NCBI GenBank assembly: GCA_052387095.1
Contig: JBQTJN010000062.1
Location: 1-30,254, forward strand
Direction of reading: 5' to 3'
DNA length: 30,254 nt
Source: JBQTJN01 sp052387095
GTDB taxonomy: Bacteria > Pseudomonadota > Alphaproteobacteria > Micavibrionales > Micavibrionaceae
A model generated the notes under the pieces. That model saw only the letters and a list, made by a program, of their open reading frames with translations. It searched no databases and had not been told where the DNA came from. Both the position numbers and the translations under genes were made by a program. Each line of letters begins with the position of its first letter. Positions within the stretch are counted from its first letter, which is position 1. This document shows, piece by piece, positions 1 through 7,593 of this stretch.

Positions 1-264
1 ACGGTATTTTGCTGGAAAAACAAAATGATAAAGAAGTACCGTAACATTATGCCGCTTATGGATGTATCCGCTCATCCATGAAGTTTACGCCCCAAGGGGC
101 GAGGAATAAACCCGAGAGAGATTTAAGAAGTCATCATAATGACTCGCAGCCTTTCGATATTCTTCAAGGATATCCGAATTTTGCGATGCATAAACCTGAG
201 ACATAAACCACGCTTATTTTTAGATTATGAAAATAAATAGCCCGTTTTAGGAAATCTGTCAAAC
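1..264. other. Left-edge stretch without a supported gene
   Basis: I see no gene I can support here. Short open stretches exist: a 42-codon ATG frame at 78-206 on the plus strand, and two plus frames open from the window edge that stop at 42-44 and 79-81. Either of the last two could be the C-terminal tail of a gene lying to the left. Small hairpins are visible at 88-101 (six-pair stem, CGCCCC/GGGGCG) and 130-143 (GTCAT/ATGAC). No rho-independent terminator for the ferredoxin gene, which ends at 265, can be recognised. Confidence 0.5.
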
Positions 265-573
265 TTAATTACGGACCAAAATTAATCTCAGCCCGTCCAG
301 CGCCTCGCTCATGATAATCTGACAGGACAGGCGGGAATTACTCTGGCGATCAAAAACACTATCCAGCATGTAATCCTCCTCCTCGCGCGTCGGTGGAATT
401 TTGCCAAGCCACGCCTCATCGACATAAACATGACAGGTCGCGCAGGCGCAGGCACCGCCGCACTCGGCTTTAATGGGCAACCCATGCTCGCGGATGATCT
501 CCATGACACGCCAGCCCGGCACCGCCTCCAGCGCATGCTCCACGCCCTTGAGATCGGCGACATGGATTTTCAT
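265..573 (-). CDS. 2Fe-2S ferredoxin, adrenodoxin type
   Basis: A 102-residue one-electron carrier of the adrenodoxin/ISC ferredoxin family. Such proteins feed electrons to Fe-S cluster assembly, heme A synthesis or P450-type reactions in the cytoplasm. The family pattern C-x5-C-x2-C plus a distant Cys is present as C38, C44, C47 and C84, in the context ECGGACACATCH and RLSCQI. An additional Cys at 42 is not a family ligand. The frame is open upstream to 753, but the start at 573 is chosen because the protein then begins like the family and its ATG overlaps the stop of the upstream membrane-protein gene as ATGA, implying translational coupling. It lies close to ctaA, and heme A synthase is thought to need a ferredoxin-like donor; a direct link here is inference only. 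Confidence 0.93.
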   Translation of the reverse strand: MKIHVADLKGVEHALEAVPGWRVMEIIREHGLPIKAECGGACACATCHVYVDEAWLGKIPPTREEEDYMLDSVFDRQSNSRLSCQIIMSEALDGLRLILVRN

Positions 574-1319
574 TGGGACATGATCGCGCGCACCGCATGG
601 GCAAATCCCAGCGCGGAAACAAGAATAATGCAAAGCTCGGCAAAAGCCTGGGCAATCGACATCGCAATAATCGTGGGCAAAAATATGCCTTCCGCCGGGT
701 GCGGCAGCACTTGCGAAACCATGAGCAGTGCCAGCGCAAACGGCACAAAACACAAAATCCAGAAGCCGATCAGATAAAACGAAAAATGAAGCCGGTTGGT
801 TTTTTTAAGGAATGCCTCGATCCCGTATCCCATCGCCGCCGGCACATACAGCCAGAGAAAGCGGAACATCCACAGCCCCATCGACAGGACAATCACGGCA
901 AAAAGAAACAGGCTCGGATCGGCCGCCATCTGTTCCGCCGGACCCTGCGGCGGCGCACCTTCCTGCCGGTGCATCAGCGCGAAACTGGAAACAAAAGTCG
1001 CGGCCAGTTTTGCCAGCACGTAAAGAATCATACAGGAGAGCGCCTCCCGGCTGGAAAAAAATCCTGCCAAAGGCTGGGCATCGCCACGGTTCATGAAACG
1101 GATCGCGACCGCCACAAGCCAGCCCTCGATAAAATAAGACGGCAGCAGCAAAATTCCCTGGCGGAGATAATTATGTTCCAGCTCGAAACTCATGATGGCA
1201 ACAAAGGTCGCCATCTTGATCGCCGCCGGCAGGATGGCAAGATGCATGAAAACCCGCCGCGCCCGCCAGAGCTGCGTATAACCTTCCACCGCCGATTGAA
1301 CCATATTGAACCGCACCAT
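570..1319 (-). CDS. Polytopic inner-membrane protein of unknown function
   Basis: A 249-residue protein with about five or six hydrophobic segments (roughly 23-45, 50-72, 95-115, 135-165, 180-203 and 213-245), separated by short charged loops, one of them Pro/Gly/Gln-rich near 118-128. No catalytic motif is recognised and I cannot name the family. The ATG at 1319 has a weak purine-rich stretch upstream (AAAGAG); the internal ATG at 1304 (M6) is an alternative. It is the first gene of a two-gene operon: its TGA overlaps the ferredoxin ATG by four bases, so the two proteins are probably made together. It is transcribed away from ctaA. The call as a real gene is firm; the function is open. Confidence 0.85.
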   Translation of the reverse strand: MVRFNMVQSAVEGYTQLWRARRVFMHLAILPAAIKMATFVAIMSFELEHNYLRQGILLLPSYFIEGWLVAVAIRFMNRGDAQPLAGFFSSREALSCMILYVLAKLAATFVSSFALMHRQEGAPPQGPAEQMAADPSLFLFAVIVLSMGLWMFRFLWLYVPAAMGYGIEAFLKKTNRLHFSFYLIGFWILCFVPFALALLMVSQVLPHPAEGIFLPTIIAMSIAQAFAELCIILVSALGFAHAVRAIMSQ

Positions 1320-1371
1320 GCTCTTTCGTTTATCAAGTCAGGCGGCCTTGGGCAATGGATATTCACTTTAA

Positions 1372-1447
1372 ATGTCATCCTGAACCCGTTAGGGTGAAGG
1401 ATCGTGTGTCTTTGGAAAAAGATTCTTCGCTACGCTCAGAATGACAT
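1372..1447. repeat. Intergenic inverted-repeat element overlapping the ctaA start
   Basis: A 76-bp element bounded by ATGTCATCCTGA on the left and TCAGAATGACAT on the right. These ends are inverted copies with one mismatch. The inner part carries the GAAGGATC / GATTCTTCGC words typical of widely distributed GTCAT-ended palindromic repeats. The right end runs over the ATG of ctaA (1441-1443), so the repeat supplies the start codon and the first codons of that gene. Confidence 0.75.
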
Positions 1448-2433
1448 CAAAACCTTTCACCTTCTGGCTTTTCGCCTGCTGCGGCCTGATTTTCGCGGTC
1501 GTCATGGTCGGCGCCGTTACGCGCCTGACCGGCTCGGGCCTCTCTATTACGGAATGGAATGTCCTGATGGGTGCAATTCCCCCGCTGTCCCGCGAGGCAT
1601 GGATACATGCTTTCGATCTCTACAGGCAATCGCCGCAGTTTGAGAAGGAAAATGCATGGATGCAACTGCCGGATTTCCAGATGATTTTTTTCTGGGAATG
1701 GCTGCACCGCCTGCTCGCGCGTTTTATCGGCCTCGCCTACGCCCTGCCGCTGGCCTGGTTCTGGATGAAGAAACAAATCCCGGCAGGTTATAAACCGAAA
1801 TTCCTTGCGCTTGTCGCGCTGGTCGGTGTTCAGGGGTTCGTCGGCTGGTACATGGTTTCGAGCGGCCTCATCGACCGCCCCGCAGTCAGCCATTACGGCC
1901 TTGCCGCGCATTTATCGCTGGCGTTTTTACTTTACGCCCTGACGCTCTGGTACGCGCTGACTTTGAAAAATACCAATACCGCGCCGGATAAAAAACTCTC
2001 GCGCCATACGATTATTACGCTCGGCATTTTCATTGCCACCTTTATATGGGGCGCCTTTACCGCGGGTCTGGATGCCGGATTGATCTACAACGAAACCTTC
2101 CCGAAAATGGGCACAGATTTCCTGCCGCCCGAACTTGCCTCTCCCTTCACACTGAAAAATTTCCTCGAAACGCCGCCCGGCGTGCAATTTATCCACCGCT
2201 GGCTGGCTGTCATAACGGTGCTGGCGATCCTCAGCCTGTGGATTCATGCATTGCGCAGGAAAAAAATATTTTCCGCGCTTCACGCGCTGGCGCTGATGGG
2301 AATTCTCCAGGCCGGGCTCGGCATCGCGACACTCTTCAGCGGCGTAGCTGTAACACTTGCTGTCGCGCACCAGTCGGGCGCACTCATCATCCTGACGCTG
2401 CTTATTTATATATTGCGAAAATTTAAGGCTTAA
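1441..2433 (+). CDS. ctaA: Heme A synthase (COX15/CtaA)
   Basis: A 330-residue integral membrane enzyme that oxidises the C8 methyl of heme O to the formyl group of heme A for aa3-type cytochrome oxidase. The N-terminal TRLTGSGLSITEW block, the EWLHRLLAR motif and the conserved heme-ligand histidines are present: H89, H151/H157, H252 and H310, each in a hydrophobic helix. About eight transmembrane helices are expected and can be seen. The family GG just before TRLTG is GA here. The start at 1441 matches the usual distance of about 26 residues to TRLTG, yet the ATG falls inside the terminal arm of the 1372-1447 repeat and has no clear Shine-Dalgarno sequence. The stop overlaps the convergent large orphan gene by 11 bp. 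Confidence 0.95.
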   Translation: MTSKPFTFWLFACCGLIFAVVMVGAVTRLTGSGLSITEWNVLMGAIPPLSREAWIHAFDLYRQSPQFEKENAWMQLPDFQMIFFWEWLHRLLARFIGLAYALPLAWFWMKKQIPAGYKPKFLALVALVGVQGFVGWYMVSSGLIDRPAVSHYGLAAHLSLAFLLYALTLWYALTLKNTNTAPDKKLSRHTIITLGIFIATFIWGAFTAGLDAGLIYNETFPKMGTDFLPPELASPFTLKNFLETPPGVQFIHRWLAVITVLAILSLWIHALRRKKIFSALHALALMGILQAGLGIATLFSGVAVTLAVAHQSGALIILTLLIYILRKFKA

Positions 2434-5400
2434 CGCCGACAGTTAATGTTTGTTGCAGCTGTATTGCGCCCACCGGCATGTTTTGAGGCTGGGTGATAGA
2501 CGAGGAGTTTTCCTTTATTTGTTGTCCAATCACGTCTGTCGGCGTTTCCGTGCAGCTTCCATCATCTTTCGGACAAGGTGTTGCAGGATCTTTCTGTGCC
2601 TGACCCTGTGTGGGCCTCTGCTCCATCGTCTGCCGGGCCTGGTTCTGGCGCGGCGCCAGCGTGGAAATTTCATCCGGCAATTTGTCGATAAGCTGTTTGA
2701 AAGTCATTTTCTCTTTTCTGCCACCGCAGAAAAGACTGAAACCGCCGCTTGCACCTCTTTCATATCGAGTATCGCGCACACAGGGATTAAAATGACGCGA
2801 TAGAAAGTTAGGTTTCTCCGTAGGAGCAGCGTCAAGTTGCTTTTGAATCTGCCCGGCCAGTCCGCCCACGCCTTTTCCATCCTTCTCGGTGCCCAAGATG
2901 CGCTCATAAATTTTTTTGAGGTCCGTTGATTCTCGACTTTGGATTTTGTCCACATAAGAAGCCAACGCTTCACTCAGATTTCTACTGACCTCGCCATTCT
3001 TGTAATAGGCTCTAAGATCGCCGCTGAGATCCTCTGTTTTTATAGTTTTTGTTTCCAGATCCCAATAAGACACAACAATGCGCGGGTTTTTAAAATCGAT
3101 CGTGTTAGCGATACGCGGCGCGGTTCCCACCAAATTATTTGTCACTTTGATGAGGCCAATATCTCTGCGGATTCGGTAGGTCTCACGCAATGTTTCATTG
3201 GTGACCTGGGGAAGCTCTTCCCCCGAAGGTTTTTTTCTGAGCGTATTCGAAGGAAGTTCATCCCCGGAAGGTTGCTCTCTGCGCGAATCCGATATATCGG
3301 CATTAACGCGCTGTGGATTTTTTACCCCGTCCTGCGGCTGCGGGATCACGGATTGCGGCGGCGTGCAGACATCGGAAACATTATCGATGAGACTTTGCAC
3401 TATGGCCCCGTCCATCTTGCCGTCCTTGATCAGGCCGGGATTGCTAACGGTCTCTTTAATGAATTTTTGGACTTTTTGGAGTTTTTCCTCATCCATGCCC
3501 GGCGCGTCCTTAACAAGGCCCAGGAAACTTTCTTCAAGCCTGGCTTGCAGCTGCGCCGGCGTCAGGTCTTTGAACTCGGGCAGTTTTTTCAGATCTTCAT
3601 AAGCTTTTGGGAAACGCTCGCCCAGCTGCTGTTTGAATTTTTCCTTGAAGGCCGCAACGACATTCGGGTCATCACTTCCCGCAAGTTTTTCTTGCTCGCC
3701 TACTTTAGATGGATCGATCTCAAGCCCCGGTATAAATCTCTTCAGCATGGTGGCGGCAAAATTTCCAAGCGCCGGGCTGATGCTGGAAAGGAAACCAAGG
3801 ATCATGTAACCAAGCTCGCCTAGTTTCATGAAGCCGGGGGGATTGCCATCTTCCTTGAGGAATTTATTGACATGCATGGTATTAAGCATGTGAACGAACC
3901 CGACAATCGTGCCTTCCCGTTTCTCTTTGCTATCAAGCTCCGCCGGCATGATCTTGGTAAGTAATGCATCCCGGTCTTCCGGCTTCATGCCATCAAGCTT
4001 GGCAAGAAGGGCATTGCCGAATTCCGGCGTATATTTACCTTCATACTTAACGCCAAGACTGGGATGAGACGAGACGGCTTTTAAAACCTGTTGCAAGCTC
4101 TGCTGGAATTCATCACTGTCGACATTGCCCTTGAAATCAACAAACTTGCCCGGCTCAATCAGGAAAGATGAAAGCACCGCCATATTGCCGGACAGTCCGC
4201 CGCCTTCACCGATGAATTTTTCCAGGCCCGCCGCTACCGTCGGGAGCGCTTTGCCTAGCACTGCCTTGGCCAGACTGAGTGCCCCGGCATCAACCTTCGC
4301 CTCTCCCATTCCCGTCAACTGCTGCGCCAGGGTTTTTGTTTCCGCAGTTGTTGTAGTGGCGCCCGGTTCGGTGGGTGTCGTGGTGGCGCCTGGTACGGTG
4401 GTTGTCGTGGTAGAACCTGTTTGGGCAGTTGTTGCGCCCGGCGGATTAGGGTTACCGCTTGTTGAATTGGGATTTGGAGTCTGAATCTTGGTGACGATTT
4501 TCTCAGGAGAATAAATGCGGCTGAATCTTTTCTCACGTTCTGCAAGCGACCAATATCCATTGTCGTTCTGAACGGTTCCGGTCATAAGCTTATGATAGGC
4601 CTTTATAAGCGCTCTATCTTCTTTTCCGAGATTTGCGCCATATGTATCCTTGCCATCAACAACGGTTTTGGCCCAGTCGATCCTCATCTGGCGGATTTGA
4701 TCAGGCGTATAGTTGGAAACAGAATCGATTGCAGAACCGACGATTGTACCAATGGGAAGACCCATGACGTTGTAGGCACTATAGCTCGCGGCGCGCACAG
4801 GTTGTATTCCAACATTAAAGGCCGTCCATATCTTATCGAGCCGATCGCCTGCGCTTTTCTTCCAATTTTCAGCCGGATTTTCACGCAAGTCACGCATCGC
4901 GACTTCAGCATCATAAAGCCCGAGACTTTCATGTAAGCCGCCATCTTGGTGTTTAAATTTCCAGTCTATTTTGTCGGGAGAATTGTTGGGTTTGACAACA
5001 GGCGCCTTAACAACAAGCTTATCACCGCCACCGTTATTTGGATTTATAACAGGCGTGGCGCCCTTATAAGCAGTTTTTGCTTTATTGACGAAGTCATCAC
5101 GACTTTGCTGATTTGAAATAAGATCATAAACTTCTTTGGAAATTAAACTCAATTTGACACCTGCAGATAATGTGGTGCCGTCTTTGTCAGCCATAAAGGC
5201 TAAAACTTTATTGAGTGAATCAATATTTGCTTCAGAAAAGCTAAGATTGGAAATTTTCTTTATTTCTGCCTGTGATTCATCCGATAGGTTTAACCAAGGG
5301 TTAGTATATTCGGAGTCCCCCTTTACATAGCCTCTCAATTTTTTGATGACAGCACCAAATGCAAACTCAACGTCTTTAGGATTGGCGGTACCATCCCGAA

Positions 5401-5437
5401 CTTTACGAAGTGCATCTTCTAATTGCTTGTCAGCCAC
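2423..5437 (-). CDS. Large orphan protein with Thr/Pro-rich linker
   Basis: A 1004-residue protein I do not recognise. It starts with GTG, preceded by AAAGGGTG as ribosome site. There is no signal peptide. From the N-terminus: a charged helical region (1-300); a low-complexity linker near 320-365 with three PGATT units inside Thr runs; a helical central part (365-690) with one long apolar stretch near 535-565 (GELGYMILGFLSS...), possibly membrane-interacting; a Pro/Ser linker near 690-740 with two PSG(D/E)ELP copies; and a C-terminal domain (740-1004) containing all the Cys residues, including a pair about 17 residues apart near 890-910 and a CPKDDGSC motif near 963. The gene looks AT-richer than its neighbours, above all in its 5' third. 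Size, linkers and isolation suggest a secreted or surface-active lineage-specific protein, possibly an effector; this is inference. Confidence 0.85.
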   Translation of the reverse strand: MADKQLEDALRKVRDGTANPKDVEFAFGAVIKKLRGYVKGDSEYTNPWLNLSDESQAEIKKISNLSFSEANIDSLNKVLAFMADKDGTTLSAGVKLSLISKEVYDLISNQQSRDDFVNKAKTAYKGATPVINPNNGGGDKLVVKAPVVKPNNSPDKIDWKFKHQDGGLHESLGLYDAEVAMRDLRENPAENWKKSAGDRLDKIWTAFNVGIQPVRAASYSAYNVMGLPIGTIVGSAIDSVSNYTPDQIRQMRIDWAKTVVDGKDTYGANLGKEDRALIKAYHKLMTGTVQNDNGYWSLAEREKRFSRIYSPEKIVTKIQTPNPNSTSGNPNPPGATTAQTGSTTTTTVPGATTTPTEPGATTTTAETKTLAQQLTGMGEAKVDAGALSLAKAVLGKALPTVAAGLEKFIGEGGGLSGNMAVLSSFLIEPGKFVDFKGNVDSDEFQQSLQQVLKAVSSHPSLGVKYEGKYTPEFGNALLAKLDGMKPEDRDALLTKIMPAELDSKEKREGTIVGFVHMLNTMHVNKFLKEDGNPPGFMKLGELGYMILGFLSSISPALGNFAATMLKRFIPGLEIDPSKVGEQEKLAGSDDPNVVAAFKEKFKQQLGERFPKAYEDLKKLPEFKDLTPAQLQARLEESFLGLVKDAPGMDEEKLQKVQKFIKETVSNPGLIKDGKMDGAIVQSLIDNVSDVCTPPQSVIPQPQDGVKNPQRVNADISDSRREQPSGDELPSNTLRKKPSGEELPQVTNETLRETYRIRRDIGLIKVTNNLVGTAPRIANTIDFKNPRIVVSYWDLETKTIKTEDLSGDLRAYYKNGEVSRNLSEALASYVDKIQSRESTDLKKIYERILGTEKDGKGVGGLAGQIQKQLDAAPTEKPNFLSRHFNPCVRDTRYERGASGGFSLFCGGRKEKMTFKQLIDKLPDEISTLAPRQNQARQTMEQRPTQGQAQKDPATPCPKDDGSCTETPTDVIGQQIKENSSSITQPQNMPVGAIQLQQTLTVGVKP

Positions 5438-5455
5438 ACTACACCCTTTAAACCT

Positions 5456-5501
5456 GGTCCTTTGCGGACCTACACCTATTACCTGCGCGGCTTTTTGCCG
5501 C
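5456..5501 (-). promoter_or_regulatory. Two short hairpins in the leader of the large orphan gene
   Basis: Two five-pair, five-base-loop hairpins lie just upstream of the ribosome site: GGTCC/GGACC at 5456-5470 and GCGGC/GCCGC at 5487-5501. They would fall within an approximately 125-nt 5' leader if the promoter proposed at 5569-5597 is used. They could affect translation or message stability. Neither has a U-run in the transcribed direction, so they are not terminators. Confidence 0.3.
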
Positions 5502-5568
5502 TTATATTTTTACCTAACCCTTTGTTGTTCTTGTTTATTCAATAAATTGAACGGGTCAGGATAAGGAT

Positions 5569-5597
5569 ACTATGCCATAAAATCGGGGAATTTTCAA
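5569..5597 (-). promoter_or_regulatory. Candidate sigma70-type promoter for the large orphan gene
   Basis: On the minus strand, TTGAAA (5597-5592) is followed by a 17-base spacer and CATAGT (5574-5569), with TG one base before the -10 (extended -10). Transcription would begin near 5562 and leave a leader of about 125 nt. The -10 matches consensus at four of six positions, so this is a moderate call. Confidence 0.35.
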
Positions 5598-5620
5598 ATT
5601 TGAGGGAGTCTTCTCATATC

Positions 5621-5731
5621 TGTCACCCCCGCGTAGGCGGGGGTCTGGCAACAAACAAAGTCGAGGCTTTGCCGAACATTAGCAGGATCCCCGCCGTTTA
5701 AGCGAGGATTCACCGCGCCGCGGGGATGACA
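5621..5731. repeat. GTCAT-ended palindromic intergenic repeat
   Basis: A 111-bp element with ends TGTCACCCCCGCG and CGCGGGGATGACA, inverted copies with one mismatch. An internal hairpin CCCCCGC-gtag-GCGGGGG sits at the left end. The right end stops two bases short of the glycosyltransferase stop codon, so the element forms the 3' end of that transcript and could serve as its terminator or stabiliser. The end sequence is shared with the element at 28292-28337. Confidence 0.7.
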
Positions 5732-5733
5732 CT

Positions 5734-6780
5734 TTAAGCCATGATTTCCCTGTAAAAATCGAGATAAGCGGCGGTGGTTTTTTCGCAGGTAAACTCGCTT
5801 TCATAGCGTTTTTGCCCGTTTTCCACGAGGTTTTTCTTTAAATTGTTATTATTTATCAATAAGTTGATAGATTCGGCCAGTGCCGTCACGTCATCAATGG
5901 GGAAAAGCAGCCCATCCTCCCCCGGCCGGATGAATTGTTTCGGCCCGTCGGCCATGCTGGCAACCACCGGCCGCCCCGCTGCCCAGGCCTGGACAAAGAC
6001 AGTGCCGAACGGCTCATACCGCGACGGGAAGATACAGATGTCACAAGCGGCTAGTAATGCACCCCGGTCGGAGCGCCAGCCCAGCAACTTCACGCGCGCC
6101 TGCAGATTCAGTTGGGTAATCAATTGCTCAAATTCGCCGCGCAACGGCCCTTCGCCCGCGATCCACAGATAAACGCCCGGCACAGCCGCCACCGCGCGGA
6201 TCAGCATATCCAGCCCCTTGACCGGGTGCAGGCGCGAGAGCGCTAGCAGGAGTGGCGCGCCCTCCGGCGCGTCATGATCGGCGCGCCGCACCGGTGTGCT
6301 CACCTGTTCCACTTCCGCGAAATTATTGATGTGGCGCACATGGTCAGGCGCTACGCCGTTTTTGATCAGGTAGTCCCGTATATAAGGTGTGATAGCCACA
6401 AAATAATCGGCCGACTTAAAATATTTTATTTTGTAATACGAACCCAGACGCGCTACTACGCTGTAACGCGGCGCCTTCATCCCGGGCGACCATGCGGGCG
6501 TATGATGGCAGGCGCGTGACATCCATGTCTGAACGATCTCCGGCTGAAATTCCCGAATAACTTTTTTGATTTTTCTTTTCGTAAAAATATCGGGCTTTCC
6601 GCCAAAGCGCGCAGTATGTACTGTGATCCCTGCTTTTTCCAGTTGCGGAACACGCAGATCGTTGGCGCGCGTTAGAACTTCAATGATTTCGCCGCGCGCC
6701 TTGAGCGCCAGGCACATATCGACAAAGGCGGTTTCCGCCCCGCCGCGCCCTGCGCCCGCCATGATCTGCAGTATTTTCAT
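5734..6780 (-). CDS. GT4-family glycosyltransferase
   Basis: A 348-residue GT-B fold glycosyltransferase, likely retaining, that transfers a sugar from a nucleotide sugar to a lipid or saccharide acceptor at the cytoplasmic face of the membrane. The N-terminal acceptor domain has the glycine-rich loop AGAGRGGAET (8-17). The C-terminal donor domain begins at LLALSRLHPVKG (178-189) and includes WIAGEGP, and FPSRYEPFGTVFVQAW where the family E-x7-E pair is normally read. Here the first Glu is E256, but the second position is Gln (Q264). The C-terminal helix returns to the first domain as usual. It lies 21 bp downstream of the exported-protein gene and probably shares its transcript. No clear ribosome site precedes the ATG. 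The acceptor is not identifiable; envelope or capsular glycan is the likeliest context. Confidence 0.9.
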   Translation of the reverse strand: MKILQIMAGAGRGGAETAFVDMCLALKARGEIIEVLTRANDLRVPQLEKAGITVHTARFGGKPDIFTKRKIKKVIREFQPEIVQTWMSRACHHTPAWSPGMKAPRYSVVARLGSYYKIKYFKSADYFVAITPYIRDYLIKNGVAPDHVRHINNFAEVEQVSTPVRRADHDAPEGAPLLLALSRLHPVKGLDMLIRAVAAVPGVYLWIAGEGPLRGEFEQLITQLNLQARVKLLGWRSDRGALLAACDICIFPSRYEPFGTVFVQAWAAGRPVVASMADGPKQFIRPGEDGLLFPIDDVTALAESINLLINNNNLKKNLVENGQKRYESEFTCEKTTAAYLDFYREIMA

Positions 6781-6801
6781 GGGATCAATGTAAGAAACAG
6801 C

Positions 6802-7473
6802 CTATTCATCGGCCGCCGGCGCCTCTTCCTGAGGCGTGCCTTCGACTTCAGGCGGGACAGACATCAGCGTTTCTTTAAGCAGGCGCGTCAGATTTTTATC
6901 CGTCTCGCCCATTTTATCCAGTAGATATTCACAAGCCTTTTTTGTCGTCACCGGCGTTTTCTTGACCTGCGTATTCGTGAATTTTCGCGTCTGGTCGACC
7001 GCCTTGAACAGGGATTTTATTTTCTTCGGCGCGGTATAGTCCTGCGCGCTCACCATGTTGCCGAGATGCGCCTCTGCATCTTCGACGACAGGGTCCACCA
7101 TATCCTTCCACTGCTGATATCTCCCGCGCAAGGCGTTCTCCATATCAGGGTTCGCATCGCTGCAGGCATCGATCGCCTTGCCGACATCCTCTTGCACCAT
7201 TTTGACCGTGCCGATAAGATTGTAATTATTATAAATCATGCCGAAATGCTTTTCCTCAGGCCCCGTCAGGCCGTCGGCAATTTCCTTCAACTGCGCATAA
7301 ACCTCTTCCGTTTTGTCCTGGTATTTTTCAATATCGGGCGCGGCGATGACCGGCGGATTTTCCGACGTCTCGGCTTTACGCTCGCCTTTCGCGACTTCAT
7401 CTGCGGCCAGGGCACTCGGCGCGCCCATGACAAGCAAGGCGGAGAAAAATGCCATAAGGAAAAATCTGTTCAT
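6802..7473 (-). CDS. Exported helical protein of unknown function
   Basis: A 223-residue protein with a clean Sec signal peptide (hydrophobic 4-18, cleavage expected after ALA near residue 23), so periplasmic or secreted. The mature part is predicted helical and charged, with two Cys residues near 103 and 181 that could form a disulfide. The tail is acidic and Pro/Glu-rich (EGTPQEEAPAADE). I recognise no family. The ATG at 7473 is preceded by AGGCAGG at useful spacing. It is upstream of the glycosyltransferase by 21 bp, which suggests one operon, but not a common function. Confidence 0.85.
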   Translation of the reverse strand: MNRFFLMAFFSALLVMGAPSALAADEVAKGERKAETSENPPVIAAPDIEKYQDKTEEVYAQLKEIADGLTGPEEKHFGMIYNNYNLIGTVKMVQEDVGKAIDACSDANPDMENALRGRYQQWKDMVDPVVEDAEAHLGNMVSAQDYTAPKKIKSLFKAVDQTRKFTNTQVKKTPVTTKKACEYLLDKMGETDKNLTRLLKETLMSVPPEVEGTPQEEAPAADE

Positions 7474-7580
7474 GAAAGCCTGCCTTTATACAAAATGAGC
7501 GACAAGGAGGTTTTATCAAAAAAACTCGCCGCTGGCCAGAGAAGGGTTTTAAAGCGCTCGCCTCCGCATGGAACCCGCGC

Positions 7581-7586
7581 TATAAT
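7581..7586 (+). promoter_or_regulatory. Consensus -10 box abutting the pilin-like gene start
   Basis: A perfect TATAAT lies seven bases before the ATG at 7594. Initiation at the normal distance would fall on or next to the A of that ATG, giving a leaderless message, which fits the absence of a Shine-Dalgarno sequence (the intervening bases are CCCCGCC). No good -35 hexamer is found 16-18 bases upstream. Confidence 0.35.
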
Positions 7587-7593
7587 CCCCGCC

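Noticed and set aside
78..206. 42-codon open frame near the left edge
   Set aside because: No ribosome site and no recognisable sequence; reported only as part of the unassigned edge.
574..753. N-terminal extension of the ferredoxin frame up to 753
   Set aside because: The extension is Cys-rich nonsense overlapping the upstream gene; the family N-terminus and ATGA overlap fix the start at 573.
573..1397. 274-codon open frame on the plus strand opposite the membrane-protein gene
   Set aside because: Highly basic, low-hydrophobicity translation (runs of Arg, Lys, Gln, His) typical of an antisense shadow; the minus-strand gene has membrane helices and coupling to the ferredoxin.
2939..3823. 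294-codon open frame antisense to the large orphan gene
   Set aside because: No ribosome site and no family features; the opposite strand has one uninterrupted 1004-codon frame.
4330..4480. Tandem-looking GT-rich DNA in the large orphan gene
   Set aside because: Not a CRISPR or satellite array; it is the coding sequence for the Thr-rich PGATT linker, in frame throughout.
7066..7593. Long upstream extension of the pilin-like frame
   Set aside because: It runs through the divergent exported-protein gene in antisense; only starts at 7495 or 7594 are plausible, and 7594 gives the pilin-like leader.
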